Source: a virus
Virus record (IMG/VR): IMGVR_UViG_3300007512_000029
Location: 1 to 64,000 of that record
Strand: one strand, 5' to 3'
DNA: 64,000 nucleotides
The notes beneath the pieces were generated by a model. That model did not search any database, was not told the origin of the DNA, and was given only the letters and a program-made list of their open reading frames with translations. The position numbers and the translations under genes were made by a program. Shown here in pieces: positions 22,494 through 32,183 of the stretch. Each line of letters begins with the position of its first letter. Position 1 is the stretch's first letter.

Positions 22494-24602
22494 ATGCCAA
22501 AGAACCCAGAAAAGACGGCGGCTTTCGGGCGCGGGCTCGATATCGGTACGATGAATCTGATCGCCGCTCAGCGGGTGGGGGATGCGGTTCAGCACAAGCG
22601 GATGAGGGATGCCTTCCTGGCCTTGGACCTCTCCGCCAAGAAGATGCTCAAGCTGACCGGGGCGGACTTCGTTGAGAGAGAGGAGGAGCTGTTGATCCTC
22701 GGGGACGCCGCTCTCAATCTCGCCAATGTCTTCGGTCAGGAGGCCCGGCGACCTCTGGACCAGGGGCTCATCTCCACGGGAGAGATCGACGCCCTGGAGG
22801 TGCTGGGGATCATGATCAAGAGCCTCCTTGGCGAGCCCTCGGAGGTCAATGAGGTGTGCTGCTTTTCGGTCCCGGCGCCGCCGAGGGATGCCCCTGACCG
22901 GGATATCATCTATCACCAGGGGGTCTTTGAGCAGATCGTCTCGGAGTGTGGCTATGACGCCATCGCGAGCAATGAGGCGATGGCGATCGTCTACTCGGAG
23001 TGTGCTCCCGAGCTGTTCAGCGGGTTGAGCTTCAGTTTCGGGTGCCTGACTCCCGAGGTCCCCATCATCACTCGGCGGGGTCTTGTCCCCATTTCTTCTG
23101 TGAAAGAAGGTGAGGAGGTTCTAACACGAGCTGGGGTGTATAGCCGGGTGGCGAAAACCTGGACACGAGAGCATGAGGGCTTGGTGTTCCAGATTCGGTT
23201 TGAGGGCAACCCGGATGGGGTCACTTTGACGGGAAATCATCGGGTCTGGGTGCAGAAGCCCGGCGGTTGGTCCTGGGTTGCTGCCGAAGATTTGCAGAAG
23301 GGCGATATTATTGGGGAGCCTGTCATCTCTGGGTATGGACGACGGCGGGTTTTGGGTTTGAAGGAGAAAACGGCCAACGGTCTGACGCGAAGCAAGAACG
23401 TAGACTGGTCTATGAAAATGGGTCGTTTCCTGGGCTACTTTCTTGCTGATGGGCACTTGGGTCCAGAGGATAGGAACACGATTTGGTTCGACTTCGGGCC
23501 GGATGAGCAGGAATTCGTAGACGACTTGGCTGGCATCGCGGATGGTGTCCTGAACCGGTCGGTGAGCGTTTCTCAGCACGGGAATGCTCTGCGGTGTCAG
23601 ATGAGTCACAAGAGCCTCTGCCGGTGGCTTAGGAAGCATTGCTATACGGAAGAGGGCTCCAAGAGTTTCCCGCTCAACATCGAAGACCTTCGCCCTGGTG
23701 TCGTAGAGGGCATCCTGGTTGGCCTTATCCGTGGAGATGGGTGGTCACATCACGGCGAGCACAAGTCTCTTCACTTGAGCAACACCAGCCCGTCCCTCAT
23801 CATAGCCTGCCATCTTCTGTTGGGTAGAATGGGGTTGACGAGTACCGTGACTCGTAGGGATCCAAGAGGGTCTACCTTCAAGGACGGGCGGGAGATCTCC
23901 CCAGAGAACTGCAAGTCGGAGTGGGCTGTCCACGTTACTGGAATTGACGGTCAGTACCTCTACAACATTATCCATGACTACAAGGGAGAACGCCGTGCCC
24001 CACGAGTCTGGAAGGACGGGGGGTTCCGATGCACCAAGATTCGGGAAGTTACGGCGGTGTCTTATGAGGGTCCAGTCCATGACTTGACCATTGACGGAGA
24101 TCCGTCATTCTGTGCCCCCTACATCACTATGCACAACTCAGGGATGACCAACGTGGCTCTCGCGGTGAACACGATCGAGGGGCTCACGTTCAGCGTCGCC
24201 CGAGGGGGTGACTGGATTGACGGCGGAGCAGCGAAGTCCTTGGGGACTACTCGGTCTCGGATGTGCGGGATCAAGGAGCAGGGGTTGGACCTGATGAACC
24301 CCCAGGGGCGAGAGCAGAAGGCTCTGGCTCTCTATTACAAGAGCCTGATCAATTACGTGATCGGTCAGGTGGGCCAGCAGTTCAAGGCGGTCGCCGGCCG
24401 GTTTGAGATGCCCACTCCGATTCCAATCGTCTTGTCTGGGGGTACCAGCCTCGCCGGGGGCTTCCGGGACTTCTTTGAGCAGGTATTCAAGCAGCAGCGG
24501 CGATTCCCGATTCCGATCAGTGAGATTCGGATGGCGGCGGATCCCTTGAACGCTGTGGCGAATGGTCTCCTGGTTCAGGCGATGCAGGAATACGCGGACT
24601 GA
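22494..24602 (+). CDS. actin-like ATPase (ParM/StbA type) interrupted by an intein
   Basis: 702 residues; about 337 remain after splicing. The exteins show actin-fold sites: phosphate 1 LDIGTMN (residues 15-21), phosphate 2 FSFG/SGMTNVAL, adenosine loop VLSGGTSLAGG. Such proteins form filaments that segregate plasmids or phage DNA. The intein (residues 184-548) sits in the phosphate-2 loop, so the ATPase cannot work until it splices. The gene is surrounded by virion genes, so it could alternatively be a PilM-like scaffold. Confidence 0.8.
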   Translation: MPKNPEKTAAFGRGLDIGTMNLIAAQRVGDAVQHKRMRDAFLALDLSAKKMLKLTGADFVEREEELLILGDAALNLANVFGQEARRPLDQGLISTGEIDALEVLGIMIKSLLGEPSEVNEVCCFSVPAPPRDAPDRDIIYHQGVFEQIVSECGYDAIASNEAMAIVYSECAPELFSGLSFSFGCLTPEVPIITRRGLVPISSVKEGEEVLTRAGVYSRVAKTWTREHEGLVFQIRFEGNPDGVTLTGNHRVWVQKPGGWSWVAAEDLQKGDIIGEPVISGYGRRRVLGLKEKTANGLTRSKNVDWSMKMGRFLGYFLADGHLGPEDRNTIWFDFGPDEQEFVDDLAGIADGVLNRSVSVSQHGNALRCQMSHKSLCRWLRKHCYTEEGSKSFPLNIEDLRPGVVEGILVGLIRGDGWSHHGEHKSLHLSNTSPSLIIACHLLLGRMGLTSTVTRRDPRGSTFKDGREISPENCKSEWAVHVTGIDGQYLYNIIHDYKGERRAPRVWKDGGFRCTKIREVTAVSYEGPVHDLTIDGDPSFCAPYITMHNSGMTNVALAVNTIEGLTFSVARGGDWIDGGAAKSLGTTRSRMCGIKEQGLDLMNPQGREQKALALYYKSLINYVIGQVGQQFKAVAGRFEMPTPIPIVLSGGTSLAGGFRDFFEQVFKQQRRFPIPISEIRMAADPLNAVANGLLVQAMQEYAD
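23043..24137 (+). mobile_element. intein with LAGLIDADG endonuclease in the actin-like gene
   Basis: 365 residues. Starts with Cys (CLTPEVPII), has a block-B-like TGNHRVWV, two LAGLIDADG-type motifs (FLGYFLADGHL and ILVGLIRGDGW) and ends HDLTIDGDPSFC... MHN before Ser+1. All splice residues (C1, HN, S+1) are present, and the acidic residues of both endonuclease motifs are kept, so it appears able to splice and home. Confidence 0.9.
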
Positions 24603-24642
24603 TCACTGATTTCCCTATGGAGGGAGCCGGGTAGGAGGCCCT

Positions 24643-24822
24643 ATGCGTCCTCTCAGGCGAAAAATCAGAGAGACCTCAGCGGGGATGGTCCGCGGGACCA
24701 TCCTGATAGGCATTTTGATCCCCGGGGTGGTGCTGACCCTGGGGGGCTACCTGATGCTGGCCTCAGCGAATCGACGGCTGGGCGAGTGGGTCGGTAAAGG
24801 GGAGCCATGTATTTCCACCTGA
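24643..24822 (+). CDS. small membrane protein
   Basis: 59 residues with a basic N-terminus and a single transmembrane helix (VRGTILIGILIPGVVLTLGG). TAGGAGG before the ATG. Its end overlaps the next gene by 16 bases. Role unknown. Confidence 0.55.
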   Translation: MRPLRRKIRETSAGMVRGTILIGILIPGVVLTLGGYLMLASANRRLGEWVGKGEPCIST

Positions 24823-26012
24823 CTGAAGCCGTCCACCGCAGGTTTATCCTAGAGCTTCGGAGGTTCTGGTCTTATCACCCGAGGTACCGGGAGATGGTGG
24901 AGAACATTCAGGGGAAGTACGCCTTCACGGAGGCCCCCCAGCGTGGGATCATCATCAAGAACGGCTCAGCCAATCAGGTCCAGCTCGCGGCGGACAACTA
25001 CCTGGGGGTCGTGGAGAGCCACGTCCTGCTCGCCAAGGTCCCTGGCTTCCCTGGGTTGTCTGTCGAATGGGTTCGGGAGGACGCTCGGGCTATCCAGGTG
25101 AACGGAGGTGCTTTCCCCTCTCCCCCCGGGATTTACTACCTGGACTTCACGGAGGACAACCAGTTTTACGTCGATCCTCTTCTGGAGGTTCTCGATGAGA
25201 GAGCAGCGGCGATTGATTCCTCGACCTTCCAGCTTGAGAACAGCCCGCTTCTGGGGAGCGTTCGCTTGTTTGAGATGCCCGGGTCTCTTCCGCTCTATCA
25301 GGGTGTGAACTACACCCTGACCCTGGACGATGACGGGAAACCCACGGGGGAGATCGTGCTCCTCCGTGCTCTGTCGTCGAAGGGGTACCTGTCGGCGGAC
25401 TATCGGTATCCCGGGGTCACGACGGGTCCCTGGTCGCTCAACCAGAACACCGGGATGAACAAGCCGGTTCCAGGCTGCGTCCTGGCCTTTGGTCGCCGGG
25501 CTGAGAAAGGTGACCGGGTCGCTGTTGTCGTACAGCGGAAGCGGTCTCCAGCCGCGTTGGAGTATGGCGGCCGATGGGATCTCAGCCTGGAGTTTGAAGT
25601 CGTCGCTCGGGATGTTCACGAGCAGCGGGAGATCACGGACCAGACCATCATGTACCTGTGGGGTGTCGCGAGAAACCGCCTCTCTACAGAGGGCTTGGAG
25701 ATCACCTCCGTGACGATGGGCGGCGAGTCAGAGGAGCCCTACGACGATGACGGCGGGGGGGACTTCTTCTACAACGCCAACTTCTCCGTTGAGGTCCAGA
25801 CAGATTGGGCTATCCACGTCCCCCTGGCGGCTCAGATCCGCCGCCTCCAGCCGCAAACTGAAGATCAGGCTTCCGCCGCAGCGGGTATGGACGACGAGAC
25901 CCTCGCGGCTTCTGAGCAGCACAACCTGAACCCGGTGGAGCAACTCGGACTCACCTCGTTTCGAGATCCTTACTTCAGGGATCTCACTCGGAATTTCGAG
26001 AAAATCCGCTAA
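24807..26012 (+). CDS. tail-region structural protein
   Basis: 401 residues. N-terminal helix, then beta-rich domains, and a region REITDQTIMYLWGVARNRLSTEGLEITSV followed by YNANFSVEVQTDW, typical of tail-terminator or connector-like phage proteins that also assemble on sheath/tube ends. It lies two genes before the sheath. Family not certain. Confidence 0.65.
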   Translation: MYFHLTEAVHRRFILELRRFWSYHPRYREMVENIQGKYAFTEAPQRGIIIKNGSANQVQLAADNYLGVVESHVLLAKVPGFPGLSVEWVREDARAIQVNGGAFPSPPGIYYLDFTEDNQFYVDPLLEVLDERAAAIDSSTFQLENSPLLGSVRLFEMPGSLPLYQGVNYTLTLDDDGKPTGEIVLLRALSSKGYLSADYRYPGVTTGPWSLNQNTGMNKPVPGCVLAFGRRAEKGDRVAVVVQRKRSPAALEYGGRWDLSLEFEVVARDVHEQREITDQTIMYLWGVARNRLSTEGLEITSVTMGGESEEPYDDDGGGDFFYNANFSVEVQTDWAIHVPLAAQIRRLQPQTEDQASAAAGMDDETLAASEQHNLNPVEQLGLTSFRDPYFRDLTRNFEKIR

Positions 26013-26209
26013 GCCAACTCATCCATCAGGTCCGCGATCCGGTTGCTCTCATGGTCGCTCAGACCACCCTCGGTGGTGATGTAGGGCATGGAGGTCACCC
26101 CCGGGTCGCCAGCCATCCGTTCCAGCAGAGCGGTGACGGCTGATCGGATGGTGTCATGGGTGCTCACGGGCTGGTAGGATCCGTCCACATAGTCGATAAG
26201 CTTGTACAT
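26009..26209 (-). CDS. small hypothetical protein
   Basis: 66 residues, acidic, starting MYKLIDYVDGSYQ. Complete expression unit on the minus strand within the structural block: promoter at 26232 and AAGGAG before the ATG. Ends overlapping the tail gene by 4 bases. Confidence 0.65.
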   Translation of the reverse strand: MYKLIDYVDGSYQPVSTHDTIRSAVTALLERMAGDPGVTSMPYITTEGGLSDHESNRIADLMDELA

Positions 26210-26231
26210 CTCGGCTCCTTGCTCGCTCTCT

Positions 26232-26258
26232 TATACGAGCGAGAGCGGGGAAGTTACC
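26232..26258 (-). promoter_or_regulatory. phage TCGTATA promoter inside the structural block
   Basis: Minus strand GGTAACTTCC, spacer, GCTCGTATAAG; drives the lone 66-residue gene against the surrounding virion genes. Confidence 0.7.
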
Positions 26259-26307
26259 TTCTTAATAGGTGGTTTATAGCCGGTCTCCTGGTAAGGAGCC
26301 GTCGAAC

Positions 26308-26769
26308 GTGCCTGTCTACGAATACGAGTGCGCTGATTGCGGGATTCGCTTTGAGCGGCTGGTGCGTCGTCAGGGGATGAGTCCGACTCATGCTTGTCCG
26401 GAGTGTGAGCAACCTGCTCCAAAGCAGGTGTCTGCCGCAGCGTTTTCCTTTGCCCACAAGGTTCAGGGTGGCCCCCGCCCTCAGAACACAGGGGTTCACT
26501 CGATCGACTACAATATGGATCGGGTGATTGGTCGAGACGCCGAGCAGCGGTGGAAGACCATCGAGAGCCGGCAGGCTCGCAAGCGTCAGATTATCCGAGA
26601 CAACCCTGGTGTCTCCGGGTGGGATCTCTCTCGGACACCGGACGGTCAGGATTATCGGGTGATGAAGCCCGAGGAACGCAGGGCGGCCGATGCCGCGACG
26701 AGCCTTCACGACAAGGCAACCAAAGCTATTCAAGCCGACAAGGCAAGCCGCTCGGAGAAAGCGGTTTGA
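26308..26769 (+). CDS. FmdB-type zinc-ribbon protein
   Basis: 153 residues from a GTG with TAAGGAG upstream. The N-terminus MPVYEYECADCG with a second CPEC 24 residues on is the FmdB/CxxC zinc-ribbon pattern seen in regulatory and phage virion-assembly proteins. The rest is basic and helical. It directly precedes the sheath gene, a position often held by small structural or assembly proteins. Confidence 0.7.
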   Translation: MPVYEYECADCGIRFERLVRRQGMSPTHACPECEQPAPKQVSAAAFSFAHKVQGGPRPQNTGVHSIDYNMDRVIGRDAEQRWKTIESRQARKRQIIRDNPGVSGWDLSRTPDGQDYRVMKPEERRAADAATSLHDKATKAIQADKASRSEKAV

Positions 26770-26887
26770 TGAGGCTTATCCGTCAAATTTCACTCGCCGT
26801 TAGGCGTCGAGGAGGCTGACCGATCTGGGAGCCGGCTCTCTTGGTTGGGAGCCTATAGCCCTGGGCAGGCAGTCGAGAGGTTTCAGC

Positions 26888-29800
26888 ATGAGCTTCCCCG
26901 GTTCGATCTACAGCCCTCCTGGTGTCTACACCGAGACCAACCACGACAACCCTACGATCGGGCTGCTTCAAGGTCTGAAGATTCCGGTGTTCCTGGCTCC
27001 GGGATCTGAGTCTCTCAGTCAGACAGACCTGGAGCTGGTGCGCGGAAGCGCGGCCAGTGTGGACCAACAGGTCGTCGGGGAGGACGTGGACGGGCGGGCT
27101 GTAGTCAGCGAGTCCGCCTCCGGGGCGATTACGCTCGGGGAATTCGACAGCGTGCTCACTCGCATCCAGGTGCGAAACTACCCCCTGGTGAAGGGCGACG
27201 GGACAGGGACCACCGCGACGTCCTCTTCTGCGGTCAGCGTGTCCATCAATGACGATCCGGTCGTTGTTCTGGCGGTAGCCGGGGCTACCGGCGTCTTGAC
27301 CCTGGCGTCCGCCCCGTCGGACGGGGACACCGTCCGAGTCACCTACTTCTTCAACCGCACGGACACCAGCTTCACCGACGACCTCAGCGATCAGGTGACC
27401 ACAGAGGCCGCGATCCTCTATGGGCTGGTCGGGGAGAGCTACACCGTCGTTGAGGATGAGAGTGATGGTCTCCTCCTGACGGTGGACGGCTCCGCTCTCA
27501 CAATCACCCTCTCGGATTCAGGCAACTCGACCTGGACCGCCGCTCAGGTGGTCAGCCAGATCAACTCGCAGGTGGGGTCCAGCTCGCTGGTGGCGAGCAC
27601 CTACACGACCAATCACGGGGCGACCGCGGTTCAGCTCACGGCGGATAACGATATCGTCGTGGGTTCCGGGACGGCGAACAGCGTCCTCGGGTTCACCTCG
27701 GGGAGCGATACGGCTCGAAACAAGACCTTCTACACCTTCCATCAGCCCATTGTGGATGGAAGCCACGGGGGCATCACCACTACGGACACCTCTGATGTGA
27801 CCGTGAAGGTGGATGGCACTCAGGTGATCCCTTCCAGCGTGGAGGGGACTTCGGGCAAGATCATCCTGGCGACGGCTCCCAAGTCGGGGGCGACGGTCAC
27901 GGTGACCTACTTCCACAACACCTACCAGGACACCTTCGACTATCTCGCCCACAACAACATCACGGATATCACCCTTTGCGGGTACGCTCCGGGGCGGTCG
28001 GACTTCACGGATGAGGCTGACTTCATCCTGACCACGAAGAACGGCAACTCCGTGATCATGTGGGGGACGGCGGCGACCGTCACCGCGGGCACTCACACCA
28101 CGGGGACGGAGTATTTCGACGACACCCAGGTGACGCCGACGCTCGTGGATGCTCGGTCCTATCTGGCTCCGTGCTCTTCGGTGACGGACAGCTCGGTATC
28201 CCCCGCGGTGACCAGTCAGACCAAGTTCACTCTCCCCCATGTTCCGACCACGGGGAACGGCCGGAACTCTCCTCTGGGCTCCAGCCTCTTCCAGACGGTC
28301 AGCAACAGCCGGATTGACCTCCCCACCAATCGCCCCGACCTCGTGACCGCGTATTGGGGCTACGGTGTTCAGGACGCTATCGCTCGGGGTGCCGTCACGG
28401 TGCTGTCGGTGGACAGCAGCACCAGCCAGATCACCCTGGCGAGCAAGGTCCCGACCGGGGCTACGGTGTACGCGACCTACTACTACAACACCTTGACCGA
28501 CCAGGAGTACACTCTGACGGTCGAGACGGCAGGAGCCGCGGGCATCGGCTCCTACTCGATCTCGGATGAAGACGGGTCCAGCGTCCTGGTTCCGCAGTTC
28601 GGGTCCAAGTCCAGCGGGTTGAGCACCGTCACCCTTCAGTTCCCCTCGGGCTCGGAGCGGAAGCCTGACTGTCGGTTTGAGACTCCTCTGACGACGACCA
28701 GCTACGTGGGTCCGGTTGAGGAGACCGTCACCATCGAGATCCAGAGCAGGGACTCGACCCTGGCGAAGTGGGCCGCTCCTAACCCGGGCCCCTACTACTT
28801 CGTCAGCGGGGCTTCCCACATGGCCCGCGTTCAGATCGATGGGTCTGACGTAGCGGGATCCGCCGGTCACGATCTGAGCCGGCATCAGGCGGTCGCCAGC
28901 CTGGGCTTCTTCGCCTCCCTGATGGGGAGCGAGATCGCCTACGATGCCTCGGGTGGGTTCGACACCTACGCGATCGACTCCAGCAACGATAACCTCGTCG
29001 TCCGGTTCGACGACGTGGAGGTTAGCGGGACCGCTGAGGCCGCCGCTGAAGGGACGGTAGCAGGCTACGCCACGGCTCTCAATCGTCCGACGCAGGGAGA
29101 GACCGGGACGGCTCAGGCAGGAGCGGGATCCTCGATCACCCTGGCTTCCGGGGCCAGCGCGGCTGACGACTACTACAACGGCTGGTCGGTGGTATGCACC
29201 AACAACCTCCCGTCTGGGGTACTCGGTCAGACCGCGACCATCAGCGACTACGACGGCACCACGAAGGTGGCGACCATCAGCACCACCTGGGGGACGAACC
29301 CTTCCGTCTTGACCACCTACAAGGTGTTCGACCCCGACGCTCGCCCTCAGATCCTCGGCGCGACCCACTTCAATGGGTCAGTGGATATCGCCAGTGGCGA
29401 GTATGACCAGATCGTCCTCCATTACACTGGCGATGTGGACAGCGTCTCGGGGAATGTCACGGCGACGGTAGGGGCCGGGACCTACGCCTCCGCGACGACC
29501 CTCGCCGCCGCGGTTCAGACCGCCCTGGACTCCGCTCTCTCGGGGGAGACCTTCTCGGTCGCCTGCTCCGCCAACGCCAACGGTCAGCTCGTGTTCAAGC
29601 TCACCAAGAGCTACACGGACACCGAGGGCTACCTGGAGTTCATCGATGGCACCGCTGCTCAGGACTTCTGCGTCCTGGCCGGGCTCGACACGGCTTCCGC
29701 GACCGCGGGTGGTCAGACGAAGCTGGTGGATGGGGCGGTCGCCAAGACCTTCTCCATCGCGGGAGACAACACCTCCGCTCTCCTCAACGATCGCCTGATC

Positions 29801-32095
29801 CTTCGGAACCGGGTCATGCCCGGTGTCGGGTCGCTGTCCGGTCACGCGATGGAGGACCAGTGCGGGCTTCTGGTGTCCGCTGCGACGGGGAACACCCAGG
29901 CGGGGCTGGTCGCTAACGACTACGGGACCGCGGGTGTCTCTGCGGTGATCAAGCCCGCGACCCTGCTGGGCCGCATCGGCTTCGCAGATGGGCAGGCGAG
30001 CGGCCACTCCGATTCCCGAGACGGTCAGCCCGCGATCACCTTCTACGCTTCGGGTGGAACCACCAGCCAGAACAACGTCTTCCAGTTCACCTTTGACGGC
30101 ACCCCGGTTACCGTGGTCTTCACGGACGCCAGCGCAGCGACCATCGCTGCGGGTGGGTCGGCTGACGTCCCCCTGGGCCCGGCCGGCACCGCTAACACCG
30201 TCATCAACCAGATCGCAGCCGCGATGGCTTCGGCGGGTATCGCCGCCAACGCCGCCGCGGTCATCTCTGCCGGTTACCTCTTTCAGGAAGGGGCCGGGAT
30301 CCGGATGGTCTCCGCCCTGAGCACTTCCGCTTCCAGCCTCGTCATCGGGACCGGAAACGCGAACGGAACCCTCGGGTTCAGTGATGGCGAGGCGGCTTAC
30401 CGGTCTCTGCCTTCGGCTCGGCAGGTGGCTTCCTCCCTGATGGGGGGGATCGCTTCCACGGTGGCTAACTCGATCATCCTCTGGGATGGTCCGACTTCCG
30501 AGTTTGCAGCCACCGGCCTCGCCGGCATCGTGAAGGACGCGAGCAACGCTGAGTACCTGTTCATCCAGAGCAAGGGTGGCTCCGGGCTGGGGACCGCTTC
30601 CCAGGTCGGATGGGCCGCCGCTGCTGCGACGGACGTGCTCAGCCAGGGCACTGGCTTCGGTGTAGTCGCCGGAGACGGCTCCGCGGGAGAGGCGGGTATC
30701 TCGGGCTTCTACGTCACCAGCTCTGACACTGAGAGCGGCTCAGGGACCGCAAACAACTCTGTCCTGAACGACAACGACGACGGGTTGGGTCAGGACGGGA
30801 TCATCGGTCAGACCTACCGGGATCTGGTCACGGGGCTCACCTTCACTCTCCTCGCGAGGGAGGGGGGCAGCAATTACCCCGTGGGTGAGACCTTCACCCT
30901 CACCGTGTCCTCCGAGGTCACCAGCGACAGCAACCTCCCCCACAACGGCATCCCTGGTGTGGAGCTGCTGGTGACCAACACCCTGGGCGTCGGGGCTGGG
31001 GATACCACGGTGGTAGAGACCTACGAGCGTGGCGGGAGCCAGCCCAGCATCGGGGATGTGTACTACGCCAGCTACGACTACAGCAAGACCGACTTCGACA
31101 CTCGGCTGTACACCAAGCTGAAGTCCATCCAGAAGTCCTTCGGGGCGATCTCGCCTGAGAACCCTGCGACCCTCGCCGCCTACCTCGCCATGCTCAACGG
31201 GGCTGTCCTGGTGGGCGTCAAGCAGGTTCAGAAGGCTAGCGGGAGCACCCAGGCGACCACGACCACCTATCGGAACGCCGTGGATGAGCTGGAAGGGGCT
31301 CTCCCTGGGAACATTTCGGTGGATCTCTTGGTCCCCATGAGGGGCGACGACTCCGATCTCTTTGCCTACATGGCTCGCCACGCGGATATCCAGAGCAGCA
31401 TCCGGTACAAGTCAGAGAGGACCGTCATCTCGGGCGTCTCCGCTGGAACTCAGCCCCGGGATGCTCGGGCAACCGCTGAGGCTGTCCAGGCGTCCAGGTT
31501 CCGCATGGTCTACCCGGACATGGTGACCCTGAAGCTGGAAGACGCCTTCAACGTCGAGAGTGAGTACCTCGTAGACGGCACCTACCTCGGGGCCGCGATG
31601 GCAGGTGCCGTCGTCAACCCCAGGCGGGATGTGGCCTCTCCCTGGACGGGAGTGAAGCTCCTCGGGTTCAGCCAGCTCGGGCGGACCCTGGACCGGGTGG
31701 AGCAGAACACCGCTGCTGTGAGCGGAATCACGGTCATCGAAGACCGGCCCCCGGTCCTCCGGGTGAGGCACGGGTTGACCACCGATATGACCAACGTGCT
31801 GACCAAGATCCCGACCGTGATTCAGATCGCGGACGAGGTGCAGCAGCAGTCCCGGAAGACCCTGGACCGCTTCGTGGGGCAGAAGTTCCTCCACGGAGTC
31901 ACCAGTCAGATCGAAGGCCAGCTCAGCAACACCTTGAAGCTCCTGGTTGAGGCTCAGATCATCTCCGCCTACACAGGCGTCGGGGCCAACGTCTCCGCCA
32001 ATGACCCCACTGTCGCAGAAGTCGAGGCTGCCTACATGCCAGTCTTCCCGCTGCTCTACATCAGCGTGGTGTTTAGCCTACGAAGCAGTCTTTAA
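26888..32095 (+). CDS. giant tail sheath protein
   Basis: 1735 residues, against about 400-700 in most myoviruses. The start (PPGVYTETN...GIP-like GLKIPVFL) and the C-terminal 330 residues (AYLAMLNGAVLVGVKQ, LVPMRGDDSDLFAYMARHADIQS, VNPRRDVASPWTGVKLLG and the final PVFPLLYISVVFSL) are those of contractile sheath proteins. The insert of about 1000 residues is beta-rich with a recurring module (V..DG..V, then (D/S)GDTV(R/T)VTYF(F/H)N) at about residues 115-160, 300-345 and 490-540. These extra domains probably decorate the outside of the tail. Confidence 0.85.
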   Translation: MSFPGSIYSPPGVYTETNHDNPTIGLLQGLKIPVFLAPGSESLSQTDLELVRGSAASVDQQVVGEDVDGRAVVSESASGAITLGEFDSVLTRIQVRNYPLVKGDGTGTTATSSSAVSVSINDDPVVVLAVAGATGVLTLASAPSDGDTVRVTYFFNRTDTSFTDDLSDQVTTEAAILYGLVGESYTVVEDESDGLLLTVDGSALTITLSDSGNSTWTAAQVVSQINSQVGSSSLVASTYTTNHGATAVQLTADNDIVVGSGTANSVLGFTSGSDTARNKTFYTFHQPIVDGSHGGITTTDTSDVTVKVDGTQVIPSSVEGTSGKIILATAPKSGATVTVTYFHNTYQDTFDYLAHNNITDITLCGYAPGRSDFTDEADFILTTKNGNSVIMWGTAATVTAGTHTTGTEYFDDTQVTPTLVDARSYLAPCSSVTDSSVSPAVTSQTKFTLPHVPTTGNGRNSPLGSSLFQTVSNSRIDLPTNRPDLVTAYWGYGVQDAIARGAVTVLSVDSSTSQITLASKVPTGATVYATYYYNTLTDQEYTLTVETAGAAGIGSYSISDEDGSSVLVPQFGSKSSGLSTVTLQFPSGSERKPDCRFETPLTTTSYVGPVEETVTIEIQSRDSTLAKWAAPNPGPYYFVSGASHMARVQIDGSDVAGSAGHDLSRHQAVASLGFFASLMGSEIAYDASGGFDTYAIDSSNDNLVVRFDDVEVSGTAEAAAEGTVAGYATALNRPTQGETGTAQAGAGSSITLASGASAADDYYNGWSVVCTNNLPSGVLGQTATISDYDGTTKVATISTTWGTNPSVLTTYKVFDPDARPQILGATHFNGSVDIASGEYDQIVLHYTGDVDSVSGNVTATVGAGTYASATTLAAAVQTALDSALSGETFSVACSANANGQLVFKLTKSYTDTEGYLEFIDGTAAQDFCVLAGLDTASATAGGQTKLVDGAVAKTFSIAGDNTSALLNDRLILRNRVMPGVGSLSGHAMEDQCGLLVSAATGNTQAGLVANDYGTAGVSAVIKPATLLGRIGFADGQASGHSDSRDGQPAITFYASGGTTSQNNVFQFTFDGTPVTVVFTDASAATIAAGGSADVPLGPAGTANTVINQIAAAMASAGIAANAAAVISAGYLFQEGAGIRMVSALSTSASSLVIGTGNANGTLGFSDGEAAYRSLPSARQVASSLMGGIASTVANSIILWDGPTSEFAATGLAGIVKDASNAEYLFIQSKGGSGLGTASQVGWAAAAATDVLSQGTGFGVVAGDGSAGEAGISGFYVTSSDTESGSGTANNSVLNDNDDGLGQDGIIGQTYRDLVTGLTFTLLAREGGSNYPVGETFTLTVSSEVTSDSNLPHNGIPGVELLVTNTLGVGAGDTTVVETYERGGSQPSIGDVYYASYDYSKTDFDTRLYTKLKSIQKSFGAISPENPATLAAYLAMLNGAVLVGVKQVQKASGSTQATTTTYRNAVDELEGALPGNISVDLLVPMRGDDSDLFAYMARHADIQSSIRYKSERTVISGVSAGTQPRDARATAEAVQASRFRMVYPDMVTLKLEDAFNVESEYLVDGTYLGAAMAGAVVNPRRDVASPWTGVKLLGFSQLGRTLDRVEQNTAAVSGITVIEDRPPVLRVRHGLTTDMTNVLTKIPTVIQIADEVQQQSRKTLDRFVGQKFLHGVTSQIEGQLSNTLKLLVEAQIISAYTGVGANVSANDPTVAEVEAAYMPVFPLLYISVVFSLRSSL

Positions 32096-32183
32096 GGTAC
32101 ACCTTTAAAGGAAAGGGAAAACCTGTTGACCTTTTGCTCATGACCCTGTAGTCTCCTTGTCTCCCAAGCAAGGAGACCTGGGT

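Noticed and set aside
26768-26819. 16-residue plus-strand frame after the FmdB-like gene
   Set aside because: Too short, overlapping the previous stop, and without any other support.
27518-29368. Long minus-strand frame inside the sheath gene
   Set aside because: Antisense shadow of a high-GC gene with clear sheath motifs on the plus strand.
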